Translations under genes and position numbers: made by a program
NCBI GenBank assembly: GCA_015499995.1
Contig: JADNRV010000255.1
Span: 1 to 64,000 of the forward strand
Length of the DNA: 64,000 nt
Direction: 5' to 3'
DNA from: Flammula alnicola
Lineage: Eukaryota > Basidiomycota > Agaricomycetes > Agaricales > Strophariaceae
The notes under the pieces: model-generated
Databases searched by the model: none
The model's input: only the letters and a program-made list of their open reading frames with translations
Told to the model about the DNA's origin: nothing
Shown: piece by piece, positions 44,816 through 56,058 of the stretch
Layout of the letters: each line of letters opens with the position of its first letter
How positions within the stretch are numbered: position 1 is the first letter of the stretch

Positions 44816-45773
44816 GATAACGCCTAACCCTCGCTACAGATGGCCGTCCGCATGTGCAGTTGAACAGGATGAAACCTACAAATATTCAACGCTGCGCGTA
44901 TAGTCTAAGGTAGAAGTACATCGCATCCTTTACGACGTAAAACAAAAGGATTCACATATAAGTGCTCATACCAATGTAAACCAGTGTCAACCCAATGCAT
45001 CTACTTAGGTCTTCGTTCTCCCATTAACGCCCATCGCGGAAATTAATATGAGCGCCCAACCGCCCCTTGTCTCGCGTTGAACAACTTGGTGCTCTAAATC
45101 TCAGCATTCGCCAAGATTCGGCGCGCTACCACCTGCCGGCGCAGAAATGTCACCCAAATGGATCACATTGTGTTCACATCTTTGGATGGAGATATCTTCG
45201 ATTGCTTGTGGTTGGATGAGGACATCAATCTTTAGTCGAATGCCGACAGTCCTTCAGTCACCACCTTTGTCAAGCGCGACGGAACGACCTTCTCCCGGAT
45301 GGAATGGACTACTGCTGCCATCGAGGAAACAAAGGGTATCTTGACAAATAGAAAGGCGGCAGAATGGATCACGCAATCTCCTGAATTACGATAGTAACTT
45401 CTCTATTGTTACACGCGCGGAAAGTTGAGAGTCCGTTCTGTGGGCACTAACACCCACACAGCGCGAATATAAATACAGATGAATACATCTGGGAAAGAAA
45501 CAAAAATACAATCTATGTACGAGTATACTAGTATTCGTTTATTTGATATTATGGAGGTGTTGACTGCGATCCATCTAACAAGTTGTTCAAGGCGCCTATC
45601 AGGAACGTCGGAAATGACCCAGAATTATACGCAAACTTTTAGCGTAAACACGATAAAATTGTATTGAGCGTGAGACATAACGCCATGGAATATGGAATTA
45701 TTCAGATAGCTGTCGTCTCGTGCTACTTACAGAGGATCATGGAGGAGGTGATGCCCAGCGGTGACAAGCTTCC
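44816..45773. other. No gene seen
   Basis: Low coding potential on both strands. Confidence 0.35.
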
Positions 45774-45782
45774 AAGGGTTGA

Positions 45783-46581
45783 TAAGGTAGACGTCTTTCA
45801 TAACCAACCAGCATCATGTGATGTTACTCTTTCGTGACATTGATGATCAAATCGGGTAAGAAAAGCGCGGAGAAACAATGGAGAAGGAATAGCACTGCTC
45901 ATATTTAATTTACCACACAAAATGGACCTAGTTTCGATTGATATAGTTATGTTCCGTAGGTCTGCGAAATCCATAAGAGGTTTGAGTCAAAATTGAGGGA
46001 GGAGATCGTTTTCCAAAATTGCATGTGATGTCAACCGGGATCAATCAGTTAAAGGACAAGCTCATGGAGCTTTCATTGATAATTTCATAAGAGTACATGA
46101 AACAACATGCCTCGAGTGGTAATAAGGGGATTTTAAACAATACCTGTCTTGCCCAATTCCTCCATGATCCCCCACAGCCTGAGGCAATACACACCTAGTG
46201 GCCTATTCAGACCCCTCTCATCACATCCATAAAGCGACCTGAATGAATTGCAAGTTTCCACATTGATTTTAGCAGAACTCCTGCCAATGAATAGAGTAAA
46301 AGACTCGAAGGACGCGACGTGATGTCCCAATTAGTAGTAACCTTCATCAATAGTCGTATTTTTCTTTCTCCTCAGCCAAATTTGAACATTTTTGCAAAAT
46401 AGCCAATGATTCACGCGTCTATTGACTTTATCTACAAATGCTAGGTTTTAAAAGTGACCCCGGAAGTGTGGATCATGCATAAAATGTATTTTATTAAGAT
46501 TTTCGCGAGAAGTTGCCAATTTTGGACAACGTCACATCCATCACGTGATGCTCGTTGGTTATGAAAGACGTCTACCTTAGT
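45783..46581. mobile_element. Non-autonomous MULE-like element (MITE type), 799 bp
   Basis: Inverted repeats of 41 bp at 45783-45823 and 46539-46579 agree at 39 positions; each contains GGTAGACGTCTTTCATAACC in opposite orientation. The unit is flanked by the direct repeat AAGGGTTGA (45774-45782 and 46582-46590). A 9-bp duplication is typical of Mutator-like elements. The interior is AT-rich and has no transposase frame, so it would need help in trans. The right TIR ends two bases short of the duplication, so the exact border is uncertain by 1-2 bp. Confidence 0.75.
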
Positions 46582-46590
46582 AAGGGTTGA

Positions 46591-47399
46591 TAGTATAAGT
46601 AACTTTTTACACAGCTGGCACATATTTAGACATACTCCTAGTTCGTAGACTGGAGACTACGCGTTGGCGAGTAAAAGAGACGTCAAGGTGACCTGTCTGC
46701 ATACTCCATTGTGTTGATTACGGCGTCACATATGACAAACTAGGCGGTCGAGGTCCGTGATATACTCTCTCGTGTGCCGACCTCAAACGGAATTCTGTAC
46801 ATGTGCAGAATTGAAACTCGGTCTACATCTTCTCTCAGTTCATTCAGTATGACGAAACGGTAAAATACATTCAAAGACTATTTTCTCTGATTTACTTGCT
46901 TCGCGAAATAGTTACACTACAGGAAGAGAAATATCACTGCATTTTCGATCTATGTGCCAGTTCGCTTGGGAGAACCGATTAGAGGACAAAAGCCTCGCCT
47001 GTTTACCCGGTATGTATGTTGTGAAACATAGCAACTATAAGCGGCCGAAGCTATATAGGGAGCACAGCCTCGCGAAGGGACACCACGTTGAACCACATCC
47101 CTTTCTTGGCTCTTCCCCGACTTTCCGAAGGAAGAGGAGTGTTCTGGAATTCCACTGAATGCGTAGAAGTTGAGTAGACTAGGACGTACTTAGTCGTAAG
47201 TAGTCGATCGCATTTGACGGGGCCCGAGGCCTGAGTTGGGCCTGAGATCTGAGAGTTCATTGGAATGCAGGAATTGATCCGTTTTACGTTGGAGTAAACA
47301 TAAAAACGGGACGATCAAGATCGTCTATCGGCAACAGTCAGATTTCTTACTAAACGAGGTCAAAACTCACTTTACTCACAGGTCTCATCAGCAAACCCG
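46591..47399. other. No gene seen; small hairpin
   Basis: No supported ORF. A hairpin with AATTCTG and CAGAATT arms lies at about 46790-46812. Confidence 0.3.
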
Positions 47400-47419
47400 G
47401 GGGACGCGGCAGAGTGCTG

Positions 47420-47560
47420 CCGAGCACTATATAGTGCCATAGTCTCATAGCATAGGGTACCGAATCTGTAGTTGTACATAGCGTTCTCACGTTTATATAT
47501 AGACGAGGCTGGGCACTATGGCGTGCTATGGATTGCTATGTAGCATCACGTCATCTCTTC
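47420..47560. repeat. CTATG/CATAG motif cluster, left
   Basis: Short palindromic words recur: AGCACTATATAGTGCCATAG, CTCATAGCATAG, GGCACTATGGCG, TGCTATGGATTGCTATGTAG. The same words occur at 49616-49710, partly in inverted order. Confidence 0.5.
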
Positions 47561-47939
47561 ACAGCAGTATGCTGGGCTTCCTCTGCAGGGCCTTTTGCAC
47601 TCAATCATAGCATATTAGACTTGCAGTTCTCTAAATGATAGCTAACAGTGTAGTAATATATTTGAACTACCGAATACATATTTAAATACTAGCCTGCATA
47701 GTCAACGCGGCAGCCGTGGGGTTAGTACATCAGTCGAGACCACCAGCGCGCTCATTATTGCGGCACCACTGAGCAACACCGATACGGGTGCGTTCGTGCG
47801 GTGTTGGTGTGTTGTTCTGGCTTCGGTGGCCGTTTAGGTGCAGATGGGCCGTGCCAGTGGTCGGTTGAGTGTCGAGCGTCACACATTAGCGCAGAAGAGA
47901 AAGGGCGAGGAAATTGCCTCAAGCCCTGCCTGCTGCTGA

Positions 47940-48180
47940 AAACGGGGGTTGGGGGTTAGCTACATCATACAAAGTGGGTTCCCATGTACCTGGTGGCTCT
48001 CCCCTCATCACCGGGCCCTATCGCGTCGCCGCTGCACTGTTTTGGGGATGTTGGGGGTGTTGTCACGCTGTTTCGGTAGCTGGAGGGGCAGTTTTTGCAT
48101 GAAAAGTGGATATTGGGGGTTAGCAGCAATGTAGGGGGTGGGTTGCCACTTACCCGGTGGTCTTCTTCCTCTTCTCGTGC
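47940..48180 (+). repeat. Imperfect tandem repeat of about 165 bp in a GC-rich tract
   Basis: TTGGGGGTTAGC followed by GTGGGTTCCCATGTACCTGG at about 47948 recurs as TTGGGGGTTAGC followed by GTGGGTTGCCACTTACCCGG at about 48113. Frames in this tract change constantly and show no family motif. I regard 47.6-49.6 kb as repetitive noncoding DNA. Confidence 0.4.
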
Positions 48181-49615
48181 CCCTCCGCTCGGGGTACTCG
48201 ACTCAGACAAGCCCCTGGCGTGAGCCAATGTCTGTGCGACAGGTTTGCATTGCCAGCATGCTTTTGCGCAGTCGCGGTAAGACCGAGGTTGATATTTGCA
48301 GGACGGAGTTGTTGCGCCGTCATCAAACGTGGGACAGGAGGCAGGGCAGGCACGAACGCAGTAGGCGGTGGAGCGAGTGGGCCTGGCATCGGCGTCGCAA
48401 GGACCTGGTGAACTGGCTGACGAGGTCTACACACAATCCATTGTCAGTAATGCTATAGCGAGGAATAAAACTGGGAACGGGTTTGGGGTCACTGCATTCG
48501 GTGGCCGTGTGGCTTGCCGGTGACCCGCAGTAGCGACGACAAGCCACCGTCATTTGTCGTGCATTTCTGGGGTTCCTCGTGGCTTTCGTAGGGGCGACAT
48601 GGTGGGCTGGGGCCGAGCTCCACGTCCACAGTGATGGGAGGGGTTCAGCGATGGGTTGTTCAACCAGCTGCGAGAGGCAGAGGCCTTCGTCTCAAGCCAC
48701 GGGCACGAGATGCAGCTTGGACGGAGGTGGTCAGCAGCCAGTCGGATATGATACGGCGTTGCCGGCAGAGACTGGCGAGAGTTTGGGTCGTCAGTGTGCG
48801 AGGAGGTGATGAGAGAGACAACATACATTGGCTGACATGCACTGGGCGTGTGGTGGCTAATTCAGTTCTCCGGTCGATCGAAGGTGGGCGGTGCTGATTT
48901 GCGGGTCACTGGCTAGGCATACGAACAAGCTGGGGGATGCAGGCCTAACCTCAGCTCTCCACGTCGTCAGGCTTCGACGTTCTTGACACCATCTCCAGGA
49001 CCATTAACGAACCTTACGCACACCAATTCTCATCCTTCTTCATCCGTCTATGCCTCAAAACCTATCCTATGGTCGATAACAACAGCGCAAGGTCTTCGAG
49101 GGCGAGGAGGAGAGGAGAACACGTACCATGTACCGAGAGATATGGTTGCATGGCAGGAATCTGGGGTTAAATGGGGCGTCAGCAGGAACTGAGGCGATGA
49201 GTACGAGCCTTAGTCGTACCTTTGCCATGCAATGGCGCGGTGACGGGTGGTATTTGCCTGACAGGAGAAGCAACGATGTTGATCTTCACTGAGACGTTAT
49301 TGGGTGTTAACCAAGGTGTAAGGGGGATGGCGACAGACAGGGTAGAGTACAACGGAGGATGAGGTGAATGGCACTCTAGGATGTTGTGGAAGTTGGTGGG
49401 CAACTTTGACGGTGGACTGGTGCATGTGGGAGAAGGAAAGATTGAATTTCGTTTGAGTCCACAAATTTCTATTTGTGGACATCAACATCTCACGTGATAG
49501 GACATGAGCATATGCGCGTTGCATGAATTTGTTTACTTGGCGAGAGCCTCTTATTATAATGCTCTGTAGTCGATCTTACGATACTGGAAACGACTGTATA
49601 GATATTTGAGTAAGG

Positions 49616-49710
49616 GGCATAGCATGCTAAAGTGCTACGTAGCGCCCTGTCATTGCTATGGCACTATGGGATACTATGGCCGCAAAAGGAACACTATGAC
49701 AGGCTATGGG
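49616..49710. repeat. CTATG/CATAG motif cluster, right
   Basis: GGCATAGCATGCTAAAGTGC, GCTATGGCACTATGGGATAC, ACTATGACAGGCTATGGG. It mirrors the left cluster and bounds a 2.1 kb GC-richer segment. Confidence 0.5.
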
Positions 49711-50052
49711 AAAAATCAAGGTTTGCTGATGCTGATTATTCGAAGAGATTTACGTCCCAAATAGGGAAATCGTCACCAACTGTTTTCTGTTTACCCTCTC
49801 TGAGAACAAGGCCAGCGACAAATTGTCTGCGAGGGCGTGAGCCATCGCAGTCCGATCCTTCCAAGATGAGTTTCAGTGTTTGTGTGCCTACCGCCGGCTA
49901 CAAGTGTCCTCATACCGCACTTGCAGCTGGAAAATGTAGTTTGAGTCCAGGCAGGGTACTGCCAGCGTATATATGCACCCAGCTGGCAACTCTCATATCC
50001 CATCACTCGCTCAGCTAGGACTTCTCAATTACCTAGGCGCTTTCGAATTAAC

Positions 50053-50781
50053 ATGTTCGTCAACAACCCATATGCTCAGGCGGGATGGTACAACCCACAG
50101 AACCCTCATTCAATCAACCAGGGACCATGGCGTCCTAATTCTTCTGACCCACCCACATTTGGCGCCCTTCCTCCATTGAACGACAAGCCAGCATCCGTGT
50201 TGACATTTGAATTCACGTCTTTCAATCCAAATGTATTCAATTGCATTGTAACTGGTCCGAAAAATCGCAAATTCTTCGAAGTTCGCACCGCAGACGGCAC
50301 AACCGTGGTATCGAAGCCTGGAGAAGAATTTGCATTTATTCAATGGAATCAACACCCTACTGTCGAGGCGAGAGGAGTCCTAGCTCGTCAGCTCACGAAG
50401 GATTTTCTGAAACTCTCCGAAGATCAGACGTGAGTTCGCTTTTTCTGATCCAAAGACTGTTGGCTGATTAGCTTCCTGATTGCAGCTATAGATCTATGCT
50501 GATCAGTGGCAAGTTGTACGCATGGATACCCCGGGGCTCAAGTGGTATTTATGTATGTGGGATTATCGTTTCTGTACTGGACCCCATCCTTATACTCTTC
50601 TCCGTCTTCCCAGTTATACAGCTACGGCCCTAACCCCCCAGAACAGTTCGCACGAATCAGCTTAGCGCAGGATAACAACAAAATTATCCTCGAGATTACG
50701 AGCGAGGCGTTCCAGGCTGGCCTTTTTGAACCCTGCATCATATCCACCATTCTTTTATTCAGTGCTCGCAACATTGACTGA
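50053..50781 (+). CDS. DUF6593-type protein
   Basis: Three exons: 50053-50429, 50486-50552 and 50614-50781, with GTGAGT/TTGCAG and GTATGT/TCCCAG borders that keep frame. The N-terminus is Asn/Pro-rich (MFVNNPYAQAGWYNPQNPHS). The core has the family strands LTFEFTSFNPNVFNCIVTGP, KFFEVRTADGTTVVSKPGEE, FAFIQWNQHPTVEARGVLAR, then MLISGKLYAWIPRGSSGIY and FARISLAQDNNKIILEITSE. The family is small, beta-rich and basidiomycete-specific, with unknown function (family knowledge). No signal peptide or membrane segment is seen. It appears intact. Confidence 0.8.
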
Positions 50782-52900
50782 GGGTTTCGTATGTATTATT
50801 TATCTTCTTCCAACTCACATAACCTTTGTAGCAAATAGACCTCCGTACCGTTTTCGTTCTAGACACCTTTGTATCTACTAGTTTCACTTTGGCCTCGCAT
50901 CGTATTTACCTGATATCCCTCTGTAGCCCTTAGTCTCTTAGCATCTTCGCTTTCTGTATATTAGAATTCGTCTGTAATAAGTTATTATCAAATTAGACCA
51001 AATTCCCTTTGCTTCTAGTGTCTCTCATACAGGCTTCACCGTTACGAATACAAGTCATCATACGAGCATTGAATACGCATGGCATACGAAATAAGTAAAC
51101 GCTAGCACAATGCTTGAAACCATTCTTAGTGTTAGAAATCAATATTTAGGCGCTGTCGAATGTAATCCGGGGTTCGGGAACGTAGAAACCGTTCGGGTAC
51201 CTGAGTGTCATTAGTAATTGAGGGAAACACAAACAGAAAGTTGAAACGTGCTCCATCTGGGAAGCCTTAGCATATGCCCTGAAAACATTGTCCGATCCGC
51301 AGGTACAGAACGGCAGATCCTGTCGCGTTGACATATAATTCGCCTACCGGGTCTCAGTTTATCGGAGAGAAATATACCGCGAACGTGAGCAGTGAGCACA
51401 CGTAAATATTCAGGCAAGCATGCTTGGGATAGCGACATGGGATTAAACATTCTGAGAGGTCATTTATCCTTTGAGAGATGATTTACAAGGATGAAACTAA
51501 GGCTTAGAAACCCAAATGAGCGGAGGAGATATGACAGATTGTTGTTCCAAAAATAAACTTTGACCAGCGCCAAATCGGCTTTCGATGTTGCCGGGGCCGA
51601 ATGGAGGTCGTCTACAGTACTTCCGCGCTATGCACTAGAAAGAAAATATAAAGCACTAGCGTAATATATTCTGGGAAAGAGCATTTCTATAACATACTAC
51701 ACGACAGAATTTCCGGAGCTGAGGCGTCGGACCGCCTGGTACGAGACACTTCAACCAGCTTCAAAAGCAGTCATGAACTGACCATTGGCTGATTCAACAG
51801 CGTCGAATCTAGCTCACTGGTGTATAAATCGTTAGTTTCAAACCAGGTACTATGTAGAGATCATTTACTTGAGCGGAGTGGTTTGAAATTAGCTGAGATA
51901 TGGAGGGTTTCTGTTTTGCCACAGCTCCATCCATTTCCCTTACTGATGAGCGCCATCGGCTTGAATACACTGCGATTCGGTGATCTTTAAAATTGTTCTA
52001 TGTGAAACGAGCTACCGGGTAATACGAGTTAGAAATGCGACAAGATTACTGTCTCACTAGGTACCAAACGGAAAAGCATTTTGTGACTTGTATACATTAT
52101 AACATCCATGTGAGGAGGTCGTTGGTGAACATCGCAGCGATCTTTCGCCCCTGGGTTTTATCACTTAGACCCACGAAAAGTGGGAAAGTAGACCAGAGCA
52201 GTTTGTCAATCAGTCGTGAAATACGGATTTGAGATGGGAACCTATGAGGGAATATAAATACGATTCGCAGAGATACAAGGAGAGAATTTTCACGCTTAGG
52301 CCAATGGTGTTGTTGACCGCATGCTTTTGCACGGCTCATATCAGGAAGCAACTGTCGTCCACGCCTGTGGGCTATATATCACATCATTAGCTACCTATCC
52401 TTATGAATAGAAGTAACGCCAACATCACGTTCCGCGAGTCCAAAATCTGTAAGGCTAAACGGAATATACGATCGCTGACTTCTTCCCAAAGACTCCTTGA
52501 GGACAGGAGGGACGGCAAAACAGCTATTGCGGGAAAGACCGCGCAATTAAGAATATTCCTCCGACATCTTCTAGTACACAGAACACAGAACGCACCGAAT
52601 TTGGGATTCTGAACTCAGGCAGAGGGTGGCCGGGATTCTAATATGCCGGGATATTTGCGATGCGCGATTGGGCTGAGGATTTATGAAAAAGTTCGTGCCT
52701 CAGGCCTCAGGCCTCAACGGTAAAGGGATCTGGAAATGATACAGCCCAAGCAGGTGCCGCTCTTTGGATACGTGATTTGAACACCGCACAAAGGAATGTT
52801 GAACCAACATCTCTTGGCGGATTCAAAATCCAAAGAAAGGTTCCCTTGACAAAGCAACACCGAACATGTCATGGAGTGGCTGCGTGAGCCTCTCGAAGTG
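50782..52900. other. 2.1 kb without a supported gene
   Basis: A minus-strand fragment RYPNGFYVPEPRITFDSA with stop at 51146 looks like a 3' exon, but no upstream exons are found. The rest is noncoding by eye. Confidence 0.3.
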
Positions 52901-52910
52901 GTTTGTTTCG

Positions 52911-52917
52911 GTATAAA
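52911..52917 (+). promoter_or_regulatory. Candidate TATA box
   Basis: GTATAAAGG about 218 bp upstream of the ATG at 53129, in the expected orientation for the following gene. Short motif, so low certainty. Confidence 0.3.
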
Positions 52918-53128
52918 GGATCCCAAGGATGTGCCACTTTCCCGATACTTTCTTTCACTTACTTTCACCACGACGCTGCTTGCTGCGAGTACATTGACTG
53001 TACAGAGTGCATCGACTGTCGAGCTATTGATATTATCACGATTCTGATTCCACGTTCACAAGACACTCGCTTCACACTTCTTCATTCCCTCGCTCTTTAC
53101 GAACAACGACCAACGACAGGAAAAGAGG

Positions 53129-54058
53129 ATGGAGATTGACCAAACCACGCCGACCACGCCGACCAAATGGCAGACGACAGCGCAACGACGAGGAATAATT
53201 CTGCAGCCCGTTAGCTCTCCATCCCGTTCTAGCAAGGGGGCGGTGGCAATCCAAGCCCCTTGGCGCGTGCGAAGCATCAACACCGCTACACATTCCGGCC
53301 CCGCCTCCAGATGCAGCACCACGGATGCAAGTGCAGCGCACGTCTCCCCGCAGAGGTCGAGCGCCCTACGCGATAGAAATAAGCGCGGCGCGGAGGGCAG
53401 TTTGCGGGCGAAGAAGGCTGATTCAGGGGCACCTGGTGCGACCACACCATCCCCGAAGAGGAAGCGCATCGTCACAACGTTTGGGTTGGGGAATGTGTTG
53501 GGGAAAGTCAAGAGCGTTGGGAGGAAGAGGAATAGCGCGTATCGGTCGACTGGGAAGAGGAACCGGAGGAACTCCGACTTGGATGCGTACGCGAGGCTTC
53601 TCAGCCCTGGAGGGGCCACTGACGGGAACGTAGACGAGGACATCAATATGCTCACTGATCGCGAGGGACAGCAGGATCTTATCCTCTCGTCTGGGTCATG
53701 GAGGGAGAGAGAGATGAGCGCCGATTCGAGTTACAGTCCCCTGCTCGCTCAGTTCGCTCAGGGCGCTCAGAACCTCTTTCCCGCGACGAGTACAGCAGCG
53801 CCTGCCAATTATCCGGCGACTGCCGTTGACGAAAGCGACAACAAAGACGACGGCGATGAGCATGTGTATGATGGCGAGAACCCGTTCGACACCCCGCTTC
53901 CGTCAGCAGCATTGAGCGTGGCATCGATGGCATCGATTGATTCGACAGATACAGAGCTCGAATATTTGACTGACACTGAGTTAACCCCGCAGAAGGGCTC
54001 AGGCGGTGGGCCCTTTAAGGTGGAGCAGTTCTTCGGGCCTGAGGTGAAGGATCGTTAG
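53129..54058 (+). CDS. Basic, disordered hypothetical protein (309 aa)
   Basis: Single uninterrupted frame, ATG at 53129 (MEIDQTTPTTPTKWQTTAQR). The N-terminal two-thirds is Ser/Thr/Pro/Arg-rich with clusters that could be nuclear localisation signals (PSPKRKRIV, KSVGRKRNS, TGKRNRRNS). The middle has TTFGLGNVLGKVKSVG, a possible short helix. The C-terminal part is acidic and Ser/Thr-rich (ESDNKDDGDEHVYDGENPFD, DSTDTELEYLTDTEL) and ends VEQFFGPEVKDR. High GC and codon-like third positions support coding. I recognise no family. The pattern fits a nuclear, phospho-regulated protein, but that is inference from composition alone. Confidence 0.6.
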   Translation: MEIDQTTPTTPTKWQTTAQRRGIILQPVSSPSRSSKGAVAIQAPWRVRSINTATHSGPASRCSTTDASAAHVSPQRSSALRDRNKRGAEGSLRAKKADSGAPGATTPSPKRKRIVTTFGLGNVLGKVKSVGRKRNSAYRSTGKRNRRNSDLDAYARLLSPGGATDGNVDEDINMLTDREGQQDLILSSGSWREREMSADSSYSPLLAQFAQGAQNLFPATSTAAPANYPATAVDESDNKDDGDEHVYDGENPFDTPLPSAALSVASMASIDSTDTELEYLTDTELTPQKGSGGGPFKVEQFFGPEVKDR

Positions 54059-54426
54059 CGAGCTACAAGAAGGAAGTCGAGCAGGGTGCTTACGGGGAGA
54101 TTTTAAAAGGCATTGCCAGTTGGCACTTTAAAGGCATTTGATGGAACGAGCGCTCCATGTAAAAATAATGAATTCGAACTGAAAGAGACGATTTAATGTT
54201 TAACGTTTAACGTTTGAGTAACCTGGTCGACGACAAATTGCTGGTCATCGTCAGGAACGGACTGGCAGCGTGATGGACGACGAGGACAAGCGAGGATATG
54301 GATCACGTGAGATTCTAGAGTGGGCTTCAGTAAATTCCCACAGTCGCTCTCTCTCTCTTTTTCCGAGTTTTCTTCCTAGCTCATCCGTTTTTACGACCGC
54401 CTGTCGGCCACTTCATCTCGGTCTAT

Positions 54427-56058
54427 CCGCCGTGCAGCTGCAAGAGCCTCAAGGTCGGCAACCCCTGCTCTGACCCGGGGCGCGCACAAGTTCTAGAACG
54501 AGGGCGGAGCGATTCTCAAGGGTGTCGACGTCCTGGCGAATGCTGTCCGAGTTACTTTGGGTCCAAAAGGTGGATAGAGAGTTTTTGGAAAGAATTACTT
54601 GGTTTCTGACATAGGTTTGCGCCGTTTTAGGTCGCAACGTCATTATCGAACAGTCCTTTGGTGGACCAAAGATTACAAAAGGTGGGTCTCTCCGCACTTT
54701 ACACGTCTTCTGCGTGTCGTTGGACGGCCATCTTCTCTCTTTTCGAGTTCGTTGTGCTGATTAACCACCTTCACAGGTGGTGTCACTGTCGCAAAGGCGA
54801 TCACATTGAAAGACAAGTATGAGAACCTCGATGCTTGGTTCGTTCTTTCAGTTCTATTTAAAAATTCTCTCACTTACGCGCATATGTTAGCCTTGTCCAA
54901 GATGTCGCCCAAAAGATGAACGAGATTGCGGGTGACGGTACAACAACTGCCACCGTTCTTGCCCGCGCCATCTACTCGGAGGGTGTCACGAACGTTGCTG
55001 CGGGCTGCAACCCCGAGGTTCGCAGGCTGCCGTTGACCGTGTCGTCGAGTTCCTGTCCAGCCACACAAAAACCATCACCACCACTGCCGAAATTGCCCAA
55101 GTCGCCACCATCTCCGCCAATGACGACACCCACGTCGGCAACCTCATTGCCCGGCAATGGAGAAGGTTGGAAAGGAGGGTGTCATCACCGTCAAAGAGGG
55201 CCGTACCATCGAGGATGAGATTGAAATCACCGAGGGCATGCACTTCGACCGTGGTTACATCTCGCCTTACTTAGTCACCGACATCAAGCCGCAAAAGGGT
55301 CGAATTCGAGAAACCCTTCATCCTTCTCCCTGAGAAGAAGATCTCGCTCCTCCAGGACATCCTTCCCACCCTCGAGCCTGTCGCCCCCTCGTCATCATTG
55401 CTGAGGACATCGACGGTGAGGCTCTTGCTGCCTGTACGCTCAACAAACTCCGCGGCCAGCTCCAGATCGCAGCCGTCAAGCCTCCTGGATTCGGCGACAA
55501 CCGCAAGTCCATCCTCGGCGATCTTGCCATTCTCACTGGCGGTGCCGTCTTCACTGACGAGCTCAGGTATGACGATGCCCTCAACGCCACGCGCACCGCT
55601 GTCGAGAAGGGCATCCTCCCGGCGGTGGTGTCGTGGTCCTCAAGACCTCTCTGCAGCTCGCGACTAACTCGCCTGGCTCCGGTGCGGGATCGCCGAGCTC
55701 GCCGGTGTCGAACAACCCCAAGCCCATCCACACAACCGAATTTGACCAGGAGCTCGGCGTGGCGATTATCCGGAGGGCCATGACCACATCAGCGCGTGCG
55801 ATCCTGAACAACGCGGGTGAGGAGGCGAGTGTCATCGTCGGCACGCTACTCAAGCAGTACGGCAGCGAGGACAAATTCGCGTGGGGATACGACGCCGCGA
55901 TGGGCAAGTACGTCGACATGATCAAATCGGGTATTGTCGACCCCCTCAAGGTCATGCGGATGGCGCTCGTGGACGTGGGTGGTGTCGCCAGTCTTTTGAC
56001 GACGAGCGAGTGCTGTGTGGTTGACGAGGACAAGCCGCCTGTGGGCGGTATGCCATGA
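54427..56058 (+). pseudogene. HSP60: Hsp60 (mitochondrial chaperonin) pseudogene with introns
   Basis: The chain begins with a presequence-like RRAAARASRSATPALTRGAH, then KF-stop-NEGGAILKG and VDVLANAVRVTLGPK. After introns come RNVIIEQSFGGPKITK, GGVTVAKAITLKDKYEN, and [20 protein letters not shown] with the ATP-binding GDGTTT. From about 55017 the frame is lost and regained several times: small deletions after GCNPE, near [12 protein letters not shown], after KPQK and after TLEP, plus one base missing at ILPGGG. The apical-domain region between FTDEL and YDDALNATR, over 100 residues in normal Hsp60, is absent. The last part, [19 protein letters not shown] to GIVDPLKVMRMALVDVGGVA, is well kept. 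Retained introns show a duplicated genomic copy, not a retrocopy. It cannot make a working chaperonin. Confidence 0.88.

Noticed and set aside
50110..50355. Long minus-strand frames under the DUF6593 gene
   Set aside because: Mirror frames of a well-supported coding sequence.
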